Source of the DNA: Atribacterota bacterium
GTDB taxonomy: Bacteria > Atribacterota > Phoenicimicrobiia > Phoenicimicrobiales > Phoenicimicrobiaceae
DNA length: 5,488 nt
Direction of reading: 5' to 3'
Assembly (NCBI GenBank): GCA_030666935.1
Contig: DAOUWX010000135.1
Coordinates: forward strand, 1-5,488
Shown here: piece by piece, positions 1-4,514 of the stretch
How positions within the stretch are numbered: the first letter of the stretch is position 1
Layout of the letters: each line of letters opens with the position of its first letter
Notes under the pieces: generated by a model
Told to the model about the DNA's origin: nothing
Database searches by the model: none
Seen by the model: the letters and a program-made list of their open reading frames with translations, nothing else
Position numbers and translations under genes: made by a program

Positions 1-13
1 CTTGTATTTAAAA

Positions 14-44
14 CTAACGACTATTCACTATTCACTAACGACTA
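14..44 (-). repeat. 31-base heptad repeat, copy upstream of the DUF3048 gene
   Basis: This 31-base sequence is identical to 4468-4498. Read on the - strand it is four 7-base units, TAGTCGT, TAGTGAA, TAGTGAA and TAGTCGT, followed by TAG. The bases just upstream (CTTGTATT at 1-8) also match those upstream of the second copy (4456-4463), with a one-base length difference, so the shared block is about 44 bases. It ends 24 bases before the ATG at 69 and does not overlap the ribosome binding site GAGGT (53-57). Its function is unknown. Confidence 0.85.
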
Positions 45-68
45 ATTTAATTGAGGTATAAATAGTAA

Positions 69-1559
69 ATGCCCGTAAACAGATATAGAACAAAACGCTT
101 AAAACAGAGTAAAAAAAGTTTTTTAGGGAGATCGTTTTTAATCTCTATTATACTTAATATTATATTATTATTTGCTTTCGGAAATATGATCGCCTTTGAT
201 TTCACCATGCCCTTACCAGAAAAGGAGCTTACTTTGGTTAGTCTGGTTGAGATTCCAGCTCCAAAACAACCGGAATCTAAGAAACCAGAGATTACCGAGG
301 AGAAAGCAGTTGCTCAGTTGGAAGTTAAACCAAAAGCTAAACCGATTTCGCCTGAACCACCTATGGTAAAAGAGGAGGTAACCGAAACAAAAGTAGTAAG
401 TAAGGAAGAATTAACGGAAGGAGCACCAAAGGTAGAAGTTAAAACTCCTGAGATTGAAACTGAACCTGTGTCAGTGCTTCCTCCAGTTCAAATTGAAGAA
501 TCTTTAGGAGAGGACATAAGTGTTTCTACTGAATATTTTAAGCAGGCTATTACCAGCAGGAAAGAAGTTAAGGGAGAGATATTCGAACCGGGCGAATCAC
601 AGCTAAAAGTTAATCTGGGGGAAAAAGAAGAAGAAAATGTCGAAGCAACTTATGGTACTGTAGTAAACCCCGGGGAAATTACTACTCTACCGGAAGTAAA
701 GGAGAAAGAATCTCCTTTTGGCAGCAGACCCCTTTCTGTTATGGTAGAAAATTCAGAAGGAGCCAGACCGCAAAGCGGTTTGGACAAAGCTAATATTGTC
801 TATGAAGTTTTAGCAGAAGGCGGAATTACCAGGTTTTTAGCTATTTATTATGACCAGGATGCTGAAGAAGTTGGACCGATAAGAAGTGCAAGGCCTTATT
901 TCGTTAGTAAATCTTTAGAGCATCAGGCAATTTATGTCCATGTGGGCGGAAGTGAAGAAGCATTTAATTTTATAAAAGAAGAAAAAATAGATGATATAAA
1001 TGAGTTTGTGGATTTTCAGCCCTTTTGGAGGTCTACAGATCGAAAACCACCTCATAATTTATACACCTCTACTATAAAATTAAGAAAAGAAGCTAATAAG
1101 TTAGGTTATATTGAGATGATAAAAAAGCAGGAATATCAATTTGAAATTGATAGAAATGAAAACTTGACCGGTAGAGAAACGGATTCCATAGTAATCCCTT
1201 ATAACAGCATCTATACGGTAACTTATAAATACCTCTCTGAATCGATGAAATATTTAAGATTTATGAACGGCGAACCTCACATAGATGCCAAGACCAAAGA
1301 ACAATTAGCAGTAGATAATATTATAATTCAATTTGCCGGAACTAAAATTATCGATGAAGAGGGGAGACTGGCGGTAGATTTTGTTGGCAAGGGAACAGGA
1401 TTATTATTTTTTAAAGGTAACTCAGCAGAAATTACCTGGGAAAAGCCGGACCTGAGAGCAAAAACCTTGTTTTTAGATAAGGAAGGCAATAGAATCGCTT
1501 TAACTCCCGGAAATGTTTGGATTCAAATTGTTCCTTCGGGTCTAACGGTAGAATATTAA
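69..1559 (+). CDS. Membrane-anchored DUF3048 (YerB-like) protein with TonB-like N-terminus
   Basis: The product has 496 residues. The ATG at 69 follows GAGGT at 53-57. Residues 1-21 are basic and 22-43 form one hydrophobic segment, so the protein is probably anchored in the inner membrane with its bulk outside the cytoplasm. There is no lipobox and no cysteine, unlike lipoprotein YerB. Residues 46-75 (LTLVSLVEIPAPKQP within) and the Pro/Glu/Lys-rich stretch to about 215 resemble the TonB N-terminus and periplasmic spacer. The membrane segment has S26-x3-N30 in the pattern of TonB's Ser16-x3-His20. Residues 219 to about 365 are the DUF3048 N-terminal domain, with RPQSGLDKA (233-241), AEGGITRF (249-256), GPIRSARPYF (269-278) and WRSTDRKPPHNLYTS (320-334). 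Residues from about 378 to 495 fit the DUF3048 C-terminal domain. The biochemical role of DUF3048 is not known; an envelope role is inferred. The family call is firm. The TonB likeness is by eye, and the TonB C-terminal domain is absent. Confidence 0.92.
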   Translation: MPVNRYRTKRLKQSKKSFLGRSFLISIILNIILLFAFGNMIAFDFTMPLPEKELTLVSLVEIPAPKQPESKKPEITEEKAVAQLEVKPKAKPISPEPPMVKEEVTETKVVSKEELTEGAPKVEVKTPEIETEPVSVLPPVQIEESLGEDISVSTEYFKQAITSRKEVKGEIFEPGESQLKVNLGEKEEENVEATYGTVVNPGEITTLPEVKEKESPFGSRPLSVMVENSEGARPQSGLDKANIVYEVLAEGGITRFLAIYYDQDAEEVGPIRSARPYFVSKSLEHQAIYVHVGGSEEAFNFIKEEKIDDINEFVDFQPFWRSTDRKPPHNLYTSTIKLRKEANKLGYIEMIKKQEYQFEIDRNENLTGRETDSIVIPYNSIYTVTYKYLSESMKYLRFMNGEPHIDAKTKEQLAVDNIIIQFAGTKIIDEEGRLAVDFVGKGTGLLFFKGNSAEITWEKPDLRAKTLFLDKEGNRIALTPGNVWIQIVPSGLTVEY

Positions 1560-1578
1560 GAGGTAATATTTTATACCA

Positions 1579-1603
1579 GTTACTAAATGTTACATAATGT
1601 TAC
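1579..1603 (+). promoter_or_regulatory. Three GTTAC words at 10-base spacing upstream of xerD
   Basis: GTTAC occurs at 1579-1583, 1589-1593 and 1599-1603, exactly one helical turn apart. The last two lie inside an 8-base direct repeat, AATGTTAC, at 1586-1593 and 1596-1603. A GGTA/TACC inverted pair (1562-1565, 1574-1577) lies just upstream. Words phased on one face of the helix in a 79-base gap before a recombinase gene could bind a regulator or the recombinase itself. The pattern is visible in the sequence; the function is inference. Confidence 0.35.
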
Positions 1604-1614
1604 CTATAGACACT
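1587..1614 (-). other. Weak dif-like Xer recombination site candidate
   Basis: Read on the - strand, these 28 bases have the dif layout of 11 + 6 + 11. The XerD-side half, TTATGTAACAT, matches 9 of 11 positions of the Escherichia coli (TTATGTTAAAT) and Bacillus subtilis (TTATGTAAACT) half-sites as I recall them. The XerC-side half, AGTGTCTATAG, matches only 6 of 11 in each. The position just upstream of a xer gene recalls streptococcal difSL beside xerS. It overlaps the GTTAC repeat, which may fully explain it. Confidence 0.2.
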
Positions 1615-1638
1615 GGAATTTCTGGATTTGCAAATATT

Positions 1639-2535
1639 ATGAAAAAATTAGAAGAAACTTTAGAATGTTTTTTAGATTATCTATCTATTGAAAGAGGTTT
1701 AGCTCAAAATACTATAATCTCTTATAGATATGATCTGATAAAATATGTTAGTTTTTTAAAAAAGAAGAAAGTCAGTTCTTTTAATCAGACTAATAAAGCT
1801 TTGGTCAATAATTATTTTGTTTATTTAAGGGGAAAAGATTTAGAGATTAATTCAATTTCTCGGAATTTAGTAGCAGTTAAGATGTTTTATCGCTTTTTAT
1901 TAATGGAAGGCTTTATCAAGGAAGATATCACCAGTTTGATTGAATTTCCCCGGGTGAGTAAAAAGCTTCCTCATGTTCTTAGTCCGAGAGAGATAAATCT
2001 TTTATTAGATGAGGCCAATTTTAAAAGTAAATTGGGGCTAAGAGACCGGGCTGTGTTGGAATTATTTTACGCTACCGGTATGAGGGTATCAGAACTGATA
2101 CATTTAAAAATTAATGATCTAAATATGGAAAATCGCATGCTAAAATGTCTGGGAAAAGGTTCTAAAGAGCGGATAATTCCTTTTGGAGATAAAGCATATC
2201 AGTCTTTAAATTTATATTTGGATAAAGTAAGGCCAAAATTAGTTAAAAATCCGGATGAAAATACTTTATTTTTAAATAGCCGGGGAGAAAGGCTTTCTAG
2301 GCAGGGGGTATTTTATCTGGTAAAATTATATGCCCAAAAATCAAGGATAAAAAAGAAGGTCACTCCGCATACTTTAAGACATACTTTGGCTACCCATTTA
2401 TTAGAAAATGGGGCAGATCTCAGGTCAGTTCAAGAGATGTTGGGGCACTCAGATATTTCTACTACCCAAATTTACACCCATGTAAGTAGAAAATGGGTCA
2501 GCGAGGAATATTACAGGGCATTTCCGAGAACGTGA
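1639..2535 (+). CDS. xerD: XerD-type tyrosine site-specific recombinase
   Basis: The product has 298 residues when started at the ATG at 1639. Residues 1 to about 105 form the SAM-like core-binding domain (FLDYLSIERGLAQNT at 11-25) and about 112-298 the catalytic domain. All expected catalytic residues are present: R149 (ATGMRVSEL), K173 (GKGSKER), H244 and R247 (HTLRH), H270 (LGH) and the nucleophile Y279 (QIYTH). H244, R247, H270 and Y279 fall at the same numbers as in E. coli XerD, which is also 298 residues. The family works with a partner Xer protein at dif to resolve chromosome dimers. An in-frame ATG at 1597 would add 14 residues unlike the family and would lie inside the GTTAC repeat, so 1639 is preferred, although neither start has a good ribosome binding site. 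The downstream PNP gene recalls the Firmicutes xerD-deoB-pupG order. XerC cannot be fully excluded. No integrative-element context is visible. Confidence 0.92.
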   Translation: MKKLEETLECFLDYLSIERGLAQNTIISYRYDLIKYVSFLKKKKVSSFNQTNKALVNNYFVYLRGKDLEINSISRNLVAVKMFYRFLLMEGFIKEDITSLIEFPRVSKKLPHVLSPREINLLLDEANFKSKLGLRDRAVLELFYATGMRVSELIHLKINDLNMENRMLKCLGKGSKERIIPFGDKAYQSLNLYLDKVRPKLVKNPDENTLFLNSRGERLSRQGVFYLVKLYAQKSRIKKKVTPHTLRHTLATHLLENGADLRSVQEMLGHSDISTTQIYTHVSRKWVSEEYYRAFPRT

Positions 2536-2537
2536 AA

Positions 2538-2649
2538 TAGTCATTAGTCGTTAGTGAATAGTGAATAGTAAAAACGAAAAACGTAAAACCATTTTTTGAA
2601 ATTAGAAATTAAGATAAAAAACTGATAACTAATAAGATAGTATCGAGTA
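2538..2649 (+). repeat. Dispersed heptad-built repeat, copy A
   Basis: The element starts 3 bases after the xerD stop codon. Eight contiguous 7-base units run from 2538 to 2593, including TAGTCAT (2538), TAGTCGT (2545), TAGTGAA (2552 and 2559) and AACGAAA (2573). The rest (about 2599-2649) aligns with copy B at about 4146-4187 through the shared words GATAAAAA, GATAACTAAT and GAGTA, with small insertions and deletions. No coding potential is seen. TAGTGAA runs carry stop codons in all three forward frames. Confidence 0.75.
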
Positions 2650-2762
2650 TATAGTGATGAGGGAGAGCATGGAGCGTGGAGCGTATAGGATATTAGTTAT
2701 CCAGTTGTCCGGTTAACTAAACACTAACCACTAAATTTGTAAACTAACCAGCTAACTAAATT
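2650..2762 (+). repeat. Heptad-periodic intergenic DNA before the PNP gene
   Basis: This is the remainder of the gap, with no gene seen. Reading in steps of 7 from 2599 keeps neighbouring words alike for about 140 bases. Examples are words ending in AG at 2634, 2641, 2648 and 2655; words ending in AGC at 2662, 2669 and 2676; and TAAACAC at 2718, TAACCAC at 2725 and TAAATTT at 2732. The clearest local arrays are GAGCATG, GAGCGTG and GAGCGTA (2665-2685) and ACTAAAC, ACTAACC and ACTAAAT (2716-2736). I see no convincing promoter. Confidence 0.6.
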
Positions 2763-2771
2763 AGAGGGGGG
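2763..2771 (+). promoter_or_regulatory. Strong ribosome binding site fixing the GTG start of the PNP gene
   Basis: AGAGGGGGG ends 9 bases before the GTG at 2781. This is a strong purine-rich site at normal spacing and supports GTG initiation. No in-frame ATG lies nearby, and the resulting N-terminus has the usual length before the GTGLG phosphate loop. Confidence 0.75.
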
Positions 2772-2780
2772 CCAATAAAG

Positions 2781-3605
2781 GTGGAAGATCTAAAAACAAA
2801 AATTATAGAAAGTATAGAATTTATCAATCAAAAAAGTAAGATTAAACCAAAAATTGCTATTATTTTGGGAACAGGTTTAGGAAGACTGGCAGAAGATATT
2901 CAGGAAAAAGAAATTATTCCTTATAGTGAGATTCCTAATTTTCCCCTATCTACAGTTCAAAGCCATAGCGGTAACCTGGTTTTGGGAAAGTTGGGTAATA
3001 AAGAAGTAGTGGCCATGCAGGGTAGATTTCATTATTATGAAGGTTATAACTTAAAGGAGGTTACTTTTCCGGTAAGAGTGATGAAAAAATTAGGTGCGGA
3101 TATAATTATTATTTCCAATGCAGCAGGCGGGATGAACCGTTTCTTTAAGAGAGGGAATTTAATGATTATTATTGATCATATAAATCTATTTGGAGATAAT
3201 CCTTTAATTGGCCCCAATGATGAAGAACTAGGACCACGATTTCCAGATATGTCCGAGGCTTATACCCAAGATCTTATCGAGTTAGCTAAGAAAGTAGCTT
3301 TAAAAGAAAAAATTAGATTACAAGAAGGAGTATACGCAGGTTTAACCGGCCCTACTTTGGAGACTCCTGCTGAATATAGATTTTTAATAAATATTGGTGC
3401 AGATGCAGTAGGTATGTCCACAGTACCAGAGGTTATAGTAGCTAATCATATGGGAATGAAAGTATTGGGAATTTCCTGTATCACCGATTTAGCCATAGAT
3501 GGAGTGATAGTAAAAACCAGTGTAGAGGAAATTCTAAAAACGGCGGCAGATGCTGAACCGATTATGACCAAATTAATAAAGAAGGTAATTGAAAAAATTG
3601 ATTAA
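2781..3605 (+). CDS. punA: Purine nucleoside phosphorylase, trimeric class, with Asp at the base-specificity position
   Basis: The product has 274 residues from a GTG start, the normal length for trimeric (human-type, class I) PNPs. These cytoplasmic enzymes split purine nucleosides with phosphate into base and pentose-1-phosphate. Family motifs in order are the GTGLG phosphate loop (30-34), SHSGN (61-65, H62), GRFHYYEG (81-88; R82, H84), NAAGG (113-117), DHINLFGDNPLIGPN (132-146), E194 in GPTLETPAEYR, and GMSTVPEVIVA (211-221, M212). These line up with human H64, R84, H86, E201 and M219 at constant offsets. The residue aligned with human N243 is D236 (ISCITD), where inosine/guanosine-preferring PNPs usually have Asn and methylthioadenosine phosphorylases have Asp. 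In human PNP, N243D is reported to shift preference toward 6-aminopurines, so adenosine or methylthioadenosine may be used; this is inference. Other residues are PNP-like rather than MTAP-like. The gene overlaps the next one, and mtnA lies one gene further on. Confidence 0.93.
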   Translation: MEDLKTKIIESIEFINQKSKIKPKIAIILGTGLGRLAEDIQEKEIIPYSEIPNFPLSTVQSHSGNLVLGKLGNKEVVAMQGRFHYYEGYNLKEVTFPVRVMKKLGADIIIISNAAGGMNRFFKRGNLMIIIDHINLFGDNPLIGPNDEELGPRFPDMSEAYTQDLIELAKKVALKEKIRLQEGVYAGLTGPTLETPAEYRFLINIGADAVGMSTVPEVIVANHMGMKVLGISCITDLAIDGVIVKTSVEEILKTAADAEPIMTKLIKKVIEKID

Positions 3606-4056
3606 TGATGGTTTAAGAGTAGCTCTTCTATCTGCTTTGCCCATTACTGAATTAAGAGGGGCTATTCCGATAGCTTTAACAATTTATAAAATGACGCCTT
3701 TTTCGGCTTACATATTTGCGGTATTAGGAAATATAATCCCGGCAGTTTTCTTATTACTGTTTTTAAAGCCTTTTTCTGAATATTTACGTCAGTGGCATTA
3801 TTTTGATATATTTTTTAAATGGCTTTTTAAAAGAACACGTCGGAATACCGAGGAAAAATTTGAAAAATACGGAGCCATATTTTTATTATTTTTCGTAGCC
3901 ATTCCTCTACCCGTAACCGGAGCCTGGACCGGCTCAGCTGCTGCATTTATTTTTGGCATAAGATTCTGGTATGCTTTTCCCACAATAGTAGGAGGGGTTA
4001 TGATAGCCGGGGTAATTGTTACTTTAACCAGTTTGGGAATTATTAATTTTATTTAA
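3589..4056 (+). CDS. COG2426 'small multi-drug export' family membrane protein
   Basis: The product has 155 residues and is an integral inner-membrane protein with about four hydrophobic segments (roughly 10-32, 37-59, 95-123 and 127-155) around a short basic, cytoplasm-like stretch (80-93). The signatures are ELRGAIP (21-27), lying in the first hydrophobic segment, and PLPVTGAWTGS (106-116), both characteristic of COG2426/PF06695. The family name implies drug export, but supporting evidence is thin, so no substrate is assigned. Two in-frame TTG codons could start it. TTG 3589 gives a 17-base overlap with the PNP gene but sits only 2 bases from GAAGGT (3581-3586). TTG 3598 gives an 8-base overlap with an 11-base spacing, which is more plausible, and starts the protein MINDGLRV. 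The overlap suggests translational coupling with the PNP gene. No terminator hairpin with a T-run follows; heptad repeats begin 2 bases after the stop. Confidence 0.85.
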   Translation: MKKLINDGLRVALLSALPITELRGAIPIALTIYKMTPFSAYIFAVLGNIIPAVFLLLFLKPFSEYLRQWHYFDIFFKWLFKRTRRNTEEKFEKYGAIFLLFFVAIPLPVTGAWTGSAAAFIFGIRFWYAFPTIVGGVMIAGVIVTLTSLGIINFI

Positions 4057-4058
4057 AA

Positions 4059-4187
4059 TAGTGAAAAGTGAATAGTGAATAGTCGTTAGTGAATAGTGAA
4101 TAACAAAAAATGAAAAACGGGAAACGAGAAACGCAAAACCATAGCTTAAAATTAGGATAAAAACCGATAACTAATTAGTATTGAGTA
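4059..4187 (+). repeat. Dispersed heptad-built repeat, copy B
   Basis: The element begins 2 bases after the stop codon of the COG2426 gene. Twelve contiguous 7-base units fill 4059-4142: TAGTGAA at 4059, 4073, 4087 and 4094; TAGTCGT at 4080; then drifting to AAACGGG at 4115, AAACGAG at 4122, AAACGCA at 4129 and AAACCAT at 4136. The stretch 4146-4187 aligns with the end of copy A. The shared order of TAGT units, AAACG units and the GATAAAAA...GATAACTAAT tail marks A and B as copies of one element of about 110-130 bases. Confidence 0.78.
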
Positions 4188-4198
4188 AAGAAAAAGTA

Positions 4199-4217
4199 GG
4201 AGTGTATTGCATACTCC
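4199..4217 (+). repeat. Short hairpin
   Basis: GGAGTGT pairs with ATACTCC, giving seven pairs including one G-U, around a 5-base loop. It is followed by C, an AT pair and a run of A rather than T, so it does not look like an intrinsic terminator on the + strand. Read on the - strand, a T-rich run precedes the hairpin rather than following it usefully for any visible gene. Its role is unknown. Confidence 0.4.
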
Positions 4218-4257
4218 CATAAAAAATCTACAAAAACATAAAGTATGTAAAGATTTA

Positions 4258-4318
4258 GTGTAGGGGCTTGATTTATCAAGCCCGTAAAACTCGGGTCGGA
4301 TAAATCCGACCTCTACAC
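4258..4318 (+). repeat. 61-base nested palindrome (REP/MITE-like) forming a three-way junction
   Basis: Outer arms GTGTAG (4258-4263) and CTACAC (4313-4318) enclose two hairpins: GGGCTTGA/TCAAGCCC (4264-4271 with 4276-4283) and GGTCGGA/TCCGACC (4294-4300 with 4305-4311). Each has a 4-base loop. The two arms are also imperfect reverse complements of each other across the whole element, sharing GATTTATC at the tips. The GTAGGGGC-type ends resemble dispersed palindromic repeats common in many bacterial genomes. No T-run follows, so a terminator role is doubtful. Confidence 0.75.
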
Positions 4319-4467
4319 CGAACAATATATATTTTACGAAAAAGTTTTTTAGTTTTGAATTATGGTTTTTTGTTTTAGCTTTAACTTTTTAGTTGCATAC
4401 TGACAACTTGAAACTGATTTTTCTTATCTAAAATCTAAAAACTATAAATTAATAACTTGTATTAATG
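4319..4467 (+). repeat. AT-rich heptad-periodic intergenic DNA upstream of mtnA
   Basis: No gene is seen here. Steps of 7 from about 4343 give related neighbours: AGTTTTT at 4343 and TAGTTTT at 4350; ACTGACA at 4399, ACTTGAA at 4406 and ACTGATT at 4413; TCTAAAA at both 4427 and 4434. The same step runs into the 31-base repeat at 4468-4498. Part of the signal may come from A/T bias. No confident promoter is visible. Confidence 0.45.
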
Positions 4468-4498
4468 CTAACGACTATTCACTATTCACTAACGACTA
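4468..4498 (-). repeat. 31-base heptad repeat, copy upstream of mtnA
   Basis: This is identical base for base to 14-44, about 4.45 kb away, and is again preceded by CTTGTATT (4456-4463). It ends 16 bases before the mtnA start codon and is inverted relative to the TAGTGAA units of copy B, so the two could pair across the gap in one transcript (for example 4080-4102 with part of 4468-4498). Confidence 0.85.
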
Positions 4499-4514
4499 TA
4501 AAAGAAAGGGAAAG

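Noticed and set aside
3..31. Sigma-70 promoter using TTGTAT (3-8) as a -35 box
   Set aside because: No acceptable -10 box lies at the right spacing. The same TTGTAT recurs at 4457-4462 as part of the repeat, which explains it better.
1597..1638. N-terminal extension of the recombinase from the ATG at 1597
   Set aside because: There is no ribosome binding site, the 14 extra residues do not fit the family, and starting at 1639 gives 298 residues with XerD-matching catalytic numbering.
1639..2535. Integrase of an integrative or mobile element
   Set aside because: The length, lack of extra domains, C-terminal PRT ending like XerC/D and housekeeping neighbours fit chromosomal Xer. There are no tRNA, att repeats or cargo genes.
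3798..3983. Open frame of 61 codons on the - strand
   Set aside because: It lies wholly inside the COG2426 gene, which has clear family motifs. It has no ribosome binding site or recognisable domain.
4059..4142. CRISPR array
   Set aside because: The units are 7 bases with no unique spacers, and there are no cas genes. It is a short-period tandem repeat.
4258..4318. Rho-independent terminator for the COG2426 gene
   Set aside because: The hairpins are GC-rich, but no T-run follows either one, and the element is about 200 bases beyond the stop.
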